Shown: in pieces, positions 51,582 through 60,680 of the stretch
Layout: each line of letters opens with the position of its first letter
Numbering within the stretch: position 1 is the first letter of the stretch
Assembly (NCBI RefSeq): GCF_003721245.1
Contig: NZ_RIZG01000001.1
Coordinates: forward strand, 62,001-126,000
Reading direction: 5' to 3'
Source of the DNA: Marinomonas hwangdonensis
GTDB lineage: Bacteria > Pseudomonadota > Gammaproteobacteria > Pseudomonadales > Marinomonadaceae
DNA: 64,000 bases
Notes under the pieces: generated by a model
Told to the model about the DNA's origin: nothing
Database searches by the model: none
Seen by the model: only the letters and a program-made list of their open reading frames with translations
Position numbers and translations under genes: made by a program

Positions 51582-51651
51582 ATTTCAATAAACGCTATGT
51601 TTCTTTTCGAAACTAGCGCCTACCTCATCGAAACACGGCGTTCATTGAAAT
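51582..51651. promoter_or_regulatory. Hairpin element 2 with the same conserved loop
   Basis: ATTTCAATAAACGC (51582-51595) is inverted at 51638-51651 with one mismatch, and an inner GTTTC/GAAAC stem follows. The loop block at 51601-51625 matches that of element 1 at 23 of 25 positions, although the stems are unrelated in sequence. It ends about 43 nt before the EamA start. Confidence 0.75.
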
Positions 51652-51693
51652 GTTGTGACACTCATCAACTATTAGAAAATTTAGGAACGAATA

Positions 51694-52605
51694 ATGAAAC
51701 TACGAGACTTTGGGCTGCTGTTTGCCTTGATGGCGTTATGGGGATTGAATTTCAGTGTGATCAAGCTTGGCGTGAACAGCGTTCATCCTTTAGTGCTCAC
51801 TGCGTTACGATTTAGTTTTGCGGTGTTTCCGTTGATATTTTTTATTAAAAAGCCAGACGTGCCGTGGCGTTATTTGATCGCTTATGGTTTGTCTTTTGGT
51901 GTCGGCGTGTGGGGGCTAACGACGTTATCGATTGGTGCAGGTGTCTCGGCGGGCATGGCGTCTTTGTTATTGGATATGAGCGTCGTCAGTAGTTTGCTGG
52001 TGGGGTGGCTGTGTTTAAACGAAACCATTACTCGCAATAAGTTGCTCGGCGCTGGATTGGCTTTGCTTGGGCTGATATTGATTATGTCTGCCGAAGGCGG
52101 CTCGGTAACCGGTAAAGGGTTGGTTCTGGTGTTAATGGCGTCAATGTTTTGGAGTATTAATGGCTTGATTGTAAAGCGTGCGAATACCAAAGCTATTTTT
52201 GCTTTTAATATCTGGGGAATGTTGTTTGCACCTTTGCCTTTGTTGTTGCTTGCGGTTACTTTTGAAGGGGCGCAAGTTATCACTGAGTTGCCGAATCAAT
52301 TTACTCAATGGACGTTATTTTCGGTTCTGTTTCAAGCTTACCCGACGACATTATTGGGATATTGGTTCTGGAATAAGATGATAATGAAATATTCCGTTTC
52401 GACGGTCGCACCGATGACGTTACTGGTGCCTGTGTTTGGTATCTTAGGTGGTTATTGGTTTTACGATGAATCAATAGAAACGAGTCAGGTCATTGCTACC
52501 GGACTGATTTTATTAGGTTTGTTTGTCGGGCAAATGGCAATGCCGAAATTGAGTTTCTTGAAAAAATTGAGAGGTGATTCATGCAAGAAATCCACTATGT
52601 CCTGA
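51694..52605 (+). CDS. EamA/DMT-family exporter
   Basis: A 303-aa inner-membrane protein with ten predicted helices in two EamA repeats, e.g. LMALWGLNFSVIKLGV in the first half and VLMASMFWSINGLIVKR in the second. EamA proteins commonly export amino acids or related metabolites. The 3' end overlaps the next gene (LysE family) by 25 nt, indicating co-expression. It is divergent from a MocR-type regulator and lies downstream of two hairpin elements that may regulate it. Confidence 0.9.
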   Translation: MKLRDFGLLFALMALWGLNFSVIKLGVNSVHPLVLTALRFSFAVFPLIFFIKKPDVPWRYLIAYGLSFGVGVWGLTTLSIGAGVSAGMASLLLDMSVVSSLLVGWLCLNETITRNKLLGAGLALLGLILIMSAEGGSVTGKGLVLVLMASMFWSINGLIVKRANTKAIFAFNIWGMLFAPLPLLLLAVTFEGAQVITELPNQFTQWTLFSVLFQAYPTTLLGYWFWNKMIMKYSVSTVAPMTLLVPVFGILGGYWFYDESIETSQVIATGLILLGLFVGQMAMPKLSFLKKLRGDSCKKSTMS

Positions 52606-53222
52606 TATTAATTGGTGCGTTTGTTGCTATGGCGAGTCCTGGACCTGCGACCTTGGCGATTGCATCTACGTCAATGAATCAAGGGCGAGTACAAGGTTTA
52701 GCGTTAGCATCTGGGATACTCACAGGCTCGCTATTTTGGTCTTGTTCGGCAGCCTTTGGTTTAGGTGCCGTGTTGTACGCGAATGTCTGGCTATTCAAAA
52801 GCTTACGGTATGTTGGCGCAGTCTATTTATTATTTTTAGCGTACAAATCTTGTCGTTCAGCAATGGTGAATAAATCTGATTCGAGCAAAATGTTGGCCAC
52901 GCAAGAGGTAAAACAAACCTCTTTACGCGCGGCTTATTTTCGTGGTTTGGCCATTCACTTAACCAATCCTAAAGTGATTTTGTTTCTAGGATCGTTGTTT
53001 GCTATGGGGATGCCGAGTTCAGTTTCTACGCAAAGTTTGTTGTCCGTCATTATCTTATTAACGATTCAAAGTGCCTGCATAAATTTGGGCTACGCTGTGT
53101 TGTTTTCGAATCCAAGCATTCGCCAAGGTTATTTTAAAATGAAACGCGGCTTTGATGCCGCCTTCGCACTGATGTTTGGCGCAGCGGGCATTAAAATATT
53201 GTTGAGTAAAGTGAATATGTAA
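52581..53222 (+). CDS. LysE/RhtB-family amino-acid exporter
   Basis: A 213-aa inner-membrane protein with about six helices. The family start LILIGAFVAMASPGPATLAIASTSMNQGRVQGLALASGILTGSL and the NPKVILFLGSLF block identify LysE/RhtB. The substrate (homoserine, threonine, lysine or other) is not determinable. It starts inside the EamA gene, so both exporters are made together. Confidence 0.9.
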   Translation: MQEIHYVLILIGAFVAMASPGPATLAIASTSMNQGRVQGLALASGILTGSLFWSCSAAFGLGAVLYANVWLFKSLRYVGAVYLLFLAYKSCRSAMVNKSDSSKMLATQEVKQTSLRAAYFRGLAIHLTNPKVILFLGSLFAMGMPSSVSTQSLLSVIILLTIQSACINLGYAVLFSNPSIRQGYFKMKRGFDAAFALMFGAAGIKILLSKVNM

Positions 53223-53266
53223 CACCGTATTTGTTATCATGCGCTTTATTTTTCAGAGTGTTTGCT

Positions 53267-54244
53267 ATGTACGATGCTTCTTTGTGGCAGCCCAGCGCTG
53301 ATATGTCTATCTTGCAAAAACGCGCGCAGTTACTGAAAGCCATTCGCGCTTTCTTTGATGAGCGCGAGGTGATGGAGGTGGATACTCAATGTTTGTCACT
53401 GGGTAGTATCACTGATCCACATATTGAAGTGTTAACCAGCCAGACACGCTCCCAAGGCCAAGACTTGACTTATTACCTGCAAACTTCCCCAGAGTTCGCT
53501 ATGAAACGCTTACTTTGCGCGGGTTCAGGTTCTATTTATCAGTTGGGTAAAGTATTCAGAGCTGAGGATATCGGCCGCCGCCACAGCATCGAATTTACTA
53601 TGTTGGAATGGTACCGAGTCGGTTTTGATCATTGGCAGTTGATGGATGAGATCCAAGATCTGCTGTCGGTGTTATTGGATGATGCGTCGTTAACGTGTGA
53701 ACGACTCAGTTATCAAATGGCGTTTTTACGTCACACGGGATTGGATCCTTTCACCGCGACATTGTTCCAGTTGCAAACATGCGCTCATGAGCATACGGAA
53801 TACGGTTTGCAGGAAGAGGATCGCGATACCCTGCTTGAGTTGCTTTTCTCAAGTGTGGTGGAACCCGTTATTGGTAAATATGTCCCTTGTTTTATTCACA
53901 GTTATCCTGCTTCTCAAGCAGCACTTGCTAAAACGCATTTGGATGAAAAAGGCCAGCAAGTCGCAGCCCGTTTTGAGTTGTATTGGCAAGGCATGGAGCT
54001 GGCAAATGGTTACCATGAGTTGACCGATGCTAAAGAGCAAGCAAGACGTTTTGCCGAAGACAAAGCAACACGTCAGGCAATGCGTTTGGCGAATCGACAA
54101 TTTGACGAGCGATTAATCACCGCGTTAGAAAGCGGCTTACCGGATTGTGCGGGTGTGGCGTTAGGTGTAGATCGTTTGTTGATGTTACTGTGTCATAAGT
54201 CACACATCGCTGAGGTGCTGCCTTTCGCTCACAATAGGTCGTGA
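53267..54244 (+). CDS. epmA: EpmA, elongation factor P lysine ligase
   Basis: A lysyl-tRNA-synthetase-like enzyme (325 aa) that attaches (R)-beta-lysine to EF-P. It contains the class II core without the anticodon-binding domain: YYLQTSPEFAMKRLLCAGSGSIYQLGKVFRAEDIGRRHSIEFTMLEWYR (motif 2 region) and the C-terminal GVALGVDRLLML (motif 3). ATG 53267 gives the standard 325-aa length; the frame is open to 53231. epmB and efp are not in the window. Confidence 0.94.
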   Translation: MYDASLWQPSADMSILQKRAQLLKAIRAFFDEREVMEVDTQCLSLGSITDPHIEVLTSQTRSQGQDLTYYLQTSPEFAMKRLLCAGSGSIYQLGKVFRAEDIGRRHSIEFTMLEWYRVGFDHWQLMDEIQDLLSVLLDDASLTCERLSYQMAFLRHTGLDPFTATLFQLQTCAHEHTEYGLQEEDRDTLLELLFSSVVEPVIGKYVPCFIHSYPASQAALAKTHLDEKGQQVAARFELYWQGMELANGYHELTDAKEQARRFAEDKATRQAMRLANRQFDERLITALESGLPDCAGVALGVDRLLMLLCHKSHIAEVLPFAHNRS

Positions 54245-54257
54245 GTGAATATGGGGC

Positions 54258-56804
54258 TTATGGTTCACATGTATTTTCGGGTAATCCGCTTGTTTTTTGG
54301 TCCAGCCAGTCAGATTCACTGACAGGCTCGGATAAATGGTACCCTTGTAAGTAGTCGATGTTTAAATCAACGAGCTGCTGCATCACGGCTTCACTATGAA
54401 CGAATTCAGCGTGAGTTTTAATGCCTAAAGAATGGGCGAGATTATTGATGTTTTGCACCAGCTTTTGCAATTTCTCGTCCTTATCTATGGTTTTAATAAG
54501 GCAGCCGTCTAATTTAAGAATATCGGGGCTGAGTGCGACAAGCTTTTCTAAGTTTGAGTAGCCAGCGCCAAAGTCGTCAATCGCCAGTAAAGCCCCCGCT
54601 TCTCTAAATTCATTAATAATCGGACTGATCCATTCGTAATCTTGAATAGATTCGGATTCCGTTATTTCTAACGTGAGACGACCATTCACTTGATTGCGTT
54701 TGAAAAATTGACGCAGCGCTTTTAATGTCGCGTAATGCTTGAAATCCAACACCGATAAATTGAGTGATACATGAGTGTTAGGATAATGATTCAGGATGTA
54801 CTCGCATTTTGTCAGCATGACTAAGGTGACTTTAGCGTAGAGCTGAGTTTGCTTTATTAAGTCTAAAAACAGGGCAGGGCTAACGATTTTATCGTTAATT
54901 CTGGCTCTTAAAAGGGCTTCTGCGCCGATTTCCTTACCGGTTTTGCTGTCATAATAGGGTTGGAAATAGGCTAGGATGTCGTCATTTTCTAATGCTTTAC
55001 GTATTTTTAATATCCATTCCAAATTGTCTTCGGGCGTGGCGTTATCCAATAAGTCGCCATTCCAGCAGATGGGCTGGTTATTCATTTGAGCAAAACGTCG
55101 AGCTTCACTGGCTTTGATCAGTAAATGGCTTTGTTCGCAAAGCGGCTGTGCTTGTTGGTCGTACGCCGAGGCAATGCCTACTGATAAGCTCAATGTGAGC
55201 CAGTGTTCAATCTGGTTGGTTATGGAGAATTCTTGGCTTTCGATGCTTTCAGCCAGTTGTCGAAACATGCGGTAAATTTTAATCGGCGCAATATCATTTT
55301 GGATAGAAACGGCGATTTCATTGGCGGAAAGGCGATAGCAGGTGAACTCTATACCGACCGAGCTGGTACTCAAGCGTCGCTTTAAATATTGCGTAAGTTG
55401 CGCAAAAACATCATCGGCGGCGTCATAGCCATATTGCTGGTTGATTAATCTAAAATTGCGAATCCGAAGCACAGCAAGATGATACACATCTTGTCGATTA
55501 TTGAGTCGACCCAGTAAAGAAAAACGATTCAGCAAACCGGTTTGAATGTCGTAAAGCCAGTCTCTGTTGAGATTGCCTACAGGGTGAATCGACATTGAAG
55601 CGTGCTCTTCTTCAAGGTCTTGAAAGGCATTGTCGATCAAATTGAACATGGGTGCTAACGAGGTATGTTCGCTTTGAACCTGAATGGGCGTAATGTCGCG
55701 TTTGCTTTCGTTTTGTCCTTCGCTTAATGCCAAATACGTTAAGGCGTGTTGCATGACCTTGGTGCCAAATTGTGTTGAGAAAAATTCACCGAAGCAATAG
55801 CAGCCGTGCAAAGGGCGTACTTGATTAAGCAGATTTAATTTGTCCGTTGGCTGGCCATTGATGAAGTCTTCGCGGCTAATGCAACTAAATACCAAGACGC
55901 TTTCTGGGCGTTGTTCGTTAAGACTTTGTATTTTAGGCAGAGTAGAATGCAGCGAGTGTGCAGGATGAAAATATAAAAACTTTACCCATGCGCCTTCTGG
56001 TAAGGCTTCGCTCATGACGATAGCGCCGTCACTGTGCCATTGTTGTGGTATGGCGTTGACTTCAATATTGTTGTTTACCGTGGTGAGTGCAAACTGATTG
56101 GCTACAGATAAGTCGATTTTTTCGCCATTGGTGAGATAGCGTTGATATACTTTTTGTGCAGGTAAATGGTCAATTTTTTTGACAATATTGCCCTCACAGG
56201 CAGTGATGCGCATGCGTCGACCAATCGCAATGCTGTCGACAAAGACATCACGCTGTTGGGTAAGCTTAGGACAAATAATGCCTACGGCGACCGACCTATC
56301 TTGGTATAGTGTGTCTTGATGAAGTACCCAGCTCTGTTCTTGATCAAAGAGACCGGCGCGGCCGCCACTAATGGTCAAGGTATTGCGCTTGGTTAGAGTA
56401 AAAAAGGCATCATCGAGCGTGCTTTTTGAATCGATTAAAACAATGTAAACCCTAGCTTGGTCTTTTTCATTGGCATTCAAAAAGGGAGTGAAGAGTTTTT
56501 CACCCGATGCGACAGGGTCGTCATTGTCGTAGGGTGCACTGTAATGTGCCAAATGACTTTTTTCAAAATACGAAAAGATAATGGTGGCCCCGTGCTGGTA
56601 AACGTGACCATTTGATATGTGGCGTTGGCTTGCCATACCAATACGACAAGCATCAGGAAAATGTTCCGAAAGAGACACCGCCCATTGTTCCGCTTCTTCA
56701 CGCGAGAAGGCGCCGTAAAGTTGTAATAAATCGGGCGACGCTATACCTTTTAGGCTTTGAGCGAGATCGTCGAACGTAGAACAATGGATACTAGTGGAAT
56801 GCAT
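54258..56804 (-). CDS. FIST sensor - degenerate GGDEF - EAL phosphodiesterase
   Basis: An 848-aa cytoplasmic signalling protein. The N-terminus (about 1-370) is a FIST domain, a putative small-ligand sensor. Next is a GGDEF-like domain (about 415-575) whose signature is SANEI in place of GGDEF, so it is probably catalytically dead and regulatory. The EAL domain (about 600-835) keeps EALLR at 629-633, the Asn and Glu of SLNLS and LEITESE, DDFGAGYS at 743-750 and KLDG, so it should hydrolyse cyclic di-GMP. No membrane segment is present. It converges on epmA and is divergent from the DctB-like kinase, whose stimulus it may share. Confidence 0.88.
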   Translation of the reverse strand: MHSTSIHCSTFDDLAQSLKGIASPDLLQLYGAFSREEAEQWAVSLSEHFPDACRIGMASQRHISNGHVYQHGATIIFSYFEKSHLAHYSAPYDNDDPVASGEKLFTPFLNANEKDQARVYIVLIDSKSTLDDAFFTLTKRNTLTISGGRAGLFDQEQSWVLHQDTLYQDRSVAVGIICPKLTQQRDVFVDSIAIGRRMRITACEGNIVKKIDHLPAQKVYQRYLTNGEKIDLSVANQFALTTVNNNIEVNAIPQQWHSDGAIVMSEALPEGAWVKFLYFHPAHSLHSTLPKIQSLNEQRPESVLVFSCISREDFINGQPTDKLNLLNQVRPLHGCYCFGEFFSTQFGTKVMQHALTYLALSEGQNESKRDITPIQVQSEHTSLAPMFNLIDNAFQDLEEEHASMSIHPVGNLNRDWLYDIQTGLLNRFSLLGRLNNRQDVYHLAVLRIRNFRLINQQYGYDAADDVFAQLTQYLKRRLSTSSVGIEFTCYRLSANEIAVSIQNDIAPIKIYRMFRQLAESIESQEFSITNQIEHWLTLSLSVGIASAYDQQAQPLCEQSHLLIKASEARRFAQMNNQPICWNGDLLDNATPEDNLEWILKIRKALENDDILAYFQPYYDSKTGKEIGAEALLRARINDKIVSPALFLDLIKQTQLYAKVTLVMLTKCEYILNHYPNTHVSLNLSVLDFKHYATLKALRQFFKRNQVNGRLTLEITESESIQDYEWISPIINEFREAGALLAIDDFGAGYSNLEKLVALSPDILKLDGCLIKTIDKDEKLQKLVQNINNLAHSLGIKTHAEFVHSEAVMQQLVDLNIDYLQGYHLSEPVSESDWLDQKTSGLPENTCEP

Positions 56805-56921
56805 TTTTAGCCTAGTTGATAGAAGTTAAAAAAATACGTTCTCTCGGTACATTGTTAAATTTGATTAAGTTCATAGAAAAATACAATGCACAAAATAATC
56901 ATAGCATGATAGGACACCAAC

Positions 56922-59189
56922 TTGAGTGTAAACAATAAGTTTAATGCAAAAATTGTTGTGACCAATCGTATCAAAAAATACTACATTTGGTTGTCTTTAG
57001 TGGTTTTCACCCTCACTGTGTTGGCGGTATGGAAGGGAGGAGAAGCACTTAAGAACCAACGCATTAAGACGTTAAGAGTCGACTCGGCTGAGCAGCTTAG
57101 TCAGCTTGCTAGCGTGTTGGAAAGCGCCATAGCAAAGTACCAACATATGCCCACACTCTTGGCGTCCAATGATAGGGTAAAAAAAGCGCTGCGAAATGGT
57201 TTAGTTGACGATATTGAGCAGTTGAATCGTGAGTTAGAGCAAATCAACCGTATCACGGAAGCATCGGACAGCTACATTTTAAATACCGATGGTTTGACGA
57301 TTGCCGCGTCTAATTATCGTGATGTGAACAGCTTTATCGGTGGCAATTTTGCCTTTCGCCCGTACTTTAAAAATGCCATGGAAGGGCAACTTGGGCGATA
57401 CTACGCACTTGGCACTACCTCGAATTTACGGGGGTATTATTTCTCCTATCCTGTGTATGACCAAGGTGACGTGATTGGTGTCGCTGTCGTCAAAGTCGAC
57501 CTTACGCAGTTTGAAAAACGCTTTGCAAACCAACGTTATGAATTTTTACTGTTAGATCCTGACAACATTGTTTTTAGTAGTTCCAAAGCCAGCTGGTTAT
57601 ATCGAGTGCTCGGTGAGCTGTCGAGTGCAGATCTACAGCGTATCGCTGACTCTCAGCGTTACTTTGGTCAACGTATTGAAAAACTTACCGTGTATCAACA
57701 AACCCCATTTGCTGATGGTTCACAGATTGTCACCGTGTTGGAAAATGCTTCTCAAGACAGTGGAGAGGGGCCGCGTCAATCGTACTTAAAGATGAACCGT
57801 CCGATTCAGCTATTGGACTTTAAGGTCGCCACGTTTACGCCACTGAAGACCATAGAGGAAGAAATATCCCTATGGCGAACCATTTTTGCAGGCGGGGTTA
57901 CCATCACCGTTCTGTTATTCGGTTTGGCCGTTTTACGCAGAAAAATGCTGCGAGAGCGATCTTACGCCAATGAGATGGCACGTCATAATCAGGCTTATAT
58001 ACGGGAAGTGATTCAGAACACGCAAGCAGGCTTGGTCACGCTCGATGAAGAGCACAAGGTCGAGTCGTTTAATCCTGCTGTTGAGCAATTGATAGGGCAA
58101 CCCTTGGCGCCTTTGGTCGGTCAGCCGTTGAGCGCCTTGTTTATGCCGGAGAATACCAAAGAGCAAGCCCTGATGTCGCGGGAAGGTTTTTTGACCGCCA
58201 CAAATCATAAACCTAGCAGAGTGCTGACACAGGAGGGGTATTTGTACCATGGTGATCAGCCTTCTGTGCCGGTTGAAATGACTTTATGTGAGATGCAGCT
58301 GCCAGACCGACTAAGCTATCTGGTGACCTTTCACGATATGACGGAGCGCAAGCATTATGAACAAGAAATTACCGAAGCGCGGTTAGAATTAGAACAGAGA
58401 GTGCGAGAGCGTACCTATGAACTTGAGGGTGCCAACACGCGTTTGCGTCAAGAAATAGAAGAGCACAAAGGCACTCAGCGAGAGCTCATTCAAACGGCCA
58501 AATTGGCCGTTCTTGGACAATTAAGTGCCGGTTTAAATCATGAGTTAAATCAACCATTAACCGCCATTAGAGCCTTTGCGGGTAATAGTTTGAAATTTCT
58601 CGACCGCGGGCAATATCAACAAGCGCATGCCAATTTGCAGCATATCAGCCAGCTAGGTCAGCACATGGGCGATATTATTGCGCGCTTTAAAGTATTTGCC
58701 CGCAAGGGTGATGTACAGCAGGGGCCAATCGCGGTGCAAACGGCGATCATGGGAGGGCTGAAAATCATGGGCCCACGTTACAAAGAAGTGGGTATTGAGC
58801 TGGTGGTTACTCCAGACCAAGGCTTTATCGTCAACGGTGATATGGTATTTTTAGAACAGGTGTTAGTGAATTTGCTGGCCAATGCAGCCGATGCCATTTT
58901 AGAGGCGCCAGATCATCGGCGCAGAGTGCAGATTGAGCAGACAGCCACTCAGGATCACGTGACCATTTGTGTACATGACTCTGGAAGGGGGTTAAGTGAC
59001 CAAGCCATCTTGCATTTATTTGAACCGTTTTTTACCTCTAAGCCTTCTGGTTTAGGGTTGGGACTGGGGTTGTCTATTAGCCAGCGTATCGTCGAGGCGA
59101 TGGGAGGGCGCATCAGTGCCCATAATAGAGACGCAGGGGGCGCTGAGTTTTGTGTTAGTCTACCGCGCTTTCAGTCGCTAGATACATAA
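56922..59189 (+). CDS. DctB-like sensor histidine kinase
   Basis: A 755-aa inner-membrane kinase of the C4-dicarboxylate sensor type. It has a first membrane helix at about 20-37, a periplasmic double-Cache domain, a second helix near 315-335, a cytoplasmic PAS domain (about 345-460), a coiled coil, then the DHp helix with His540 (AGLNHELNQPLTAI) and an ATP-binding domain with N box (LVNLLANAADAI), HDSGRGL, FEPFFTSKPSGLGLGLGLS. The start is TTG 56922, preceded by AGGA. The next gene is its response regulator, 33 nt downstream. No dct transporter gene is in the window; dicarboxylates are the likely but unproven signal. Confidence 0.9.
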   Translation: MSVNNKFNAKIVVTNRIKKYYIWLSLVVFTLTVLAVWKGGEALKNQRIKTLRVDSAEQLSQLASVLESAIAKYQHMPTLLASNDRVKKALRNGLVDDIEQLNRELEQINRITEASDSYILNTDGLTIAASNYRDVNSFIGGNFAFRPYFKNAMEGQLGRYYALGTTSNLRGYYFSYPVYDQGDVIGVAVVKVDLTQFEKRFANQRYEFLLLDPDNIVFSSSKASWLYRVLGELSSADLQRIADSQRYFGQRIEKLTVYQQTPFADGSQIVTVLENASQDSGEGPRQSYLKMNRPIQLLDFKVATFTPLKTIEEEISLWRTIFAGGVTITVLLFGLAVLRRKMLRERSYANEMARHNQAYIREVIQNTQAGLVTLDEEHKVESFNPAVEQLIGQPLAPLVGQPLSALFMPENTKEQALMSREGFLTATNHKPSRVLTQEGYLYHGDQPSVPVEMTLCEMQLPDRLSYLVTFHDMTERKHYEQEITEARLELEQRVRERTYELEGANTRLRQEIEEHKGTQRELIQTAKLAVLGQLSAGLNHELNQPLTAIRAFAGNSLKFLDRGQYQQAHANLQHISQLGQHMGDIIARFKVFARKGDVQQGPIAVQTAIMGGLKIMGPRYKEVGIELVVTPDQGFIVNGDMVFLEQVLVNLLANAADAILEAPDHRRRVQIEQTATQDHVTICVHDSGRGLSDQAILHLFEPFFTSKPSGLGLGLGLSISQRIVEAMGGRISAHNRDAGGAEFCVSLPRFQSLDT

Positions 59190-59222
59190 TCACCTATTTC
59201 TACACCCGAAGGGGGAACCTTA

Positions 59223-60581
59223 ATGTCAGAGAGTAAACCGGTCATTGTGATCGACGATGAACACGCGGTGCGGATCGCTATATCACAGACTCTACAGTTG
59301 GAAGACTTTGACGTAGCTGAGTTTGCGACGGCTCAAGGCGTGGTGGAGCGGTTGTCACTCGACTGGCCCGGTGTCATCGTTAGCGACATTAACTTACCCG
59401 GTAAAAGTGGTTTGGAATTGTTTGAAGAGGTTAAAAAAATTGACGCAGAAATTCCGTTTATTTTAATAACCGGCCACGGTGATATCAGCATGGCGGTAAG
59501 TGCCATTCGTGATGGCGCTTACGATTTTATTGAAAAGCCTTTCTCCAATGAAGACTTTTTAGAAGTCGTGCGCAGAGCGTCAGAAAAGCGTCGACTTACC
59601 CTAGAAAATCGCAACTTGCGTTTAGAGTTAGCCGCTCATAATGCCCCCGGCCCACGTATTATCGGTAACACACCAGGCATTCACCGATTGCGTCAGGCGC
59701 TGTTGCATGTAGCGGATACCGGCGCAGATATTCTTATTCAAGGCGAAACGGGGACAGGCAAAGAGCTAGTGGCGCGCTATATTCATGAGCACAGCTCGCG
59801 CCGCCGTCACACCTTTGTTGCCATAAACTGTGGCGCTGTCCCCGATTCTATTATGGAGTCTGAGCTCTTTGGCCATGAAAAAGGCGCCTTCACCGACGCC
59901 AAAGCACAGCGTATTGGTAAGCTGGAACACGCCAATGGCGGTACGCTGTTTTTGGATGAAATCGAAAGTATGCCGATGTCGATGCAAATTCGGCTGCTGC
60001 GGGTTCTCGAAGAGCGCCGACTGGAGCGCTTAGGTTCCAATACCTCAATAGACCTAGATCTGCGTATTTTGGCGGCGACCAAAGTGGACTTAAAGCAATT
60101 GAGCGAAGGGGGTACCTTTCGGGAAGATTTGTATTATCGTTTAAATGTGGTTCGAGTAGACATTCCTCCGTTACGCGATCGAAAAGACGATATTGCCTTG
60201 TTATGGCAGCATTTTTGCCTGGTAGCGATTGCACAGTATAAACGTGAGTCTGAACCGCTTTCCGCTGCGCGGATGCACAGCTTGTTGAGCTACGATTGGC
60301 CCGGCAATGTGCGTGAGTTGCGTAACCTCGCAGAACGTTATGTCTTGATGGGAGAGGCGGGATCGTTTGAATTTGACCAAATCATCATCAATGAAAATAA
60401 TCCCGGTGTCATGACATTGCCAGAACAGGTAGAGCGTTTTGAAAAAACCTTGTTAGAACAAGAGCTACTGCGCCAAAAAGGCTCTATTAAAGGCACCATG
60501 GATGCGCTGGGTTTACCGCGTAAAACCTTGTACGACAAAATGCGTAAGTATGGTTTAGACAAAGAACTTTACAAACAGTAG
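59223..60581 (+). CDS. DctD-like sigma-54-dependent response regulator
   Basis: A 452-aa activator: receiver domain with phospho-acceptor Asp55 (IVSDINLPG) and Lys105 region (IEKPF), an AAA+ domain with Walker A GETGTGKE at 174-181, the sigma-54 loop as GAFTDA at 221-226 instead of the canonical GAFTGA, Walker B GGTLFLDEIE, arginine finger region and a C-terminal Fis-type HTH (IKGTMDALGLPRKTLYDKMRKYG). It forms an operon with the DctB-like kinase and should activate sigma-54 promoters of uptake genes located elsewhere. Confidence 0.93.
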   Translation: MSESKPVIVIDDEHAVRIAISQTLQLEDFDVAEFATAQGVVERLSLDWPGVIVSDINLPGKSGLELFEEVKKIDAEIPFILITGHGDISMAVSAIRDGAYDFIEKPFSNEDFLEVVRRASEKRRLTLENRNLRLELAAHNAPGPRIIGNTPGIHRLRQALLHVADTGADILIQGETGTGKELVARYIHEHSSRRRHTFVAINCGAVPDSIMESELFGHEKGAFTDAKAQRIGKLEHANGGTLFLDEIESMPMSMQIRLLRVLEERRLERLGSNTSIDLDLRILAATKVDLKQLSEGGTFREDLYYRLNVVRVDIPPLRDRKDDIALLWQHFCLVAIAQYKRESEPLSAARMHSLLSYDWPGNVRELRNLAERYVLMGEAGSFEFDQIIINENNPGVMTLPEQVERFEKTLLEQELLRQKGSIKGTMDALGLPRKTLYDKMRKYGLDKELYKQ

Positions 60582-60637
60582 CAGCAGGTGTGCTATAAAA
60601 CCGAAAAGCTATAAAACTGAAAAATATCCCTACATAC

Positions 60638-60656
60638 AAACGCCAAGGCGTTTTTT
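60638..60656 (+). terminator. Short terminator after the response regulator
   Basis: AAACGC (60638-60643) pairs with GCGTTT (60648-60653) around CAAG, followed by more T residues. It lies about 57 nt after the stop and just before the TSUP gene. Confidence 0.6.
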
Positions 60657-60680
60657 GCACAGAGGCCGCTTGCCCATACT

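Noticed and set aside
51481-51651. Integron attC sites
   Set aside because: The loop contains AACGCCT, reminiscent of attC boxes, but the outer ends lack the RYYYAAC/GTTRRRY arms and no cassette ORF lies between the copies.
56781-56921. Small RNA or riboswitch in the gap before the DctB-like kinase
   Set aside because: The AT-rich gap shows no stable hairpin series; a promoter pair for the divergent genes is sufficient.
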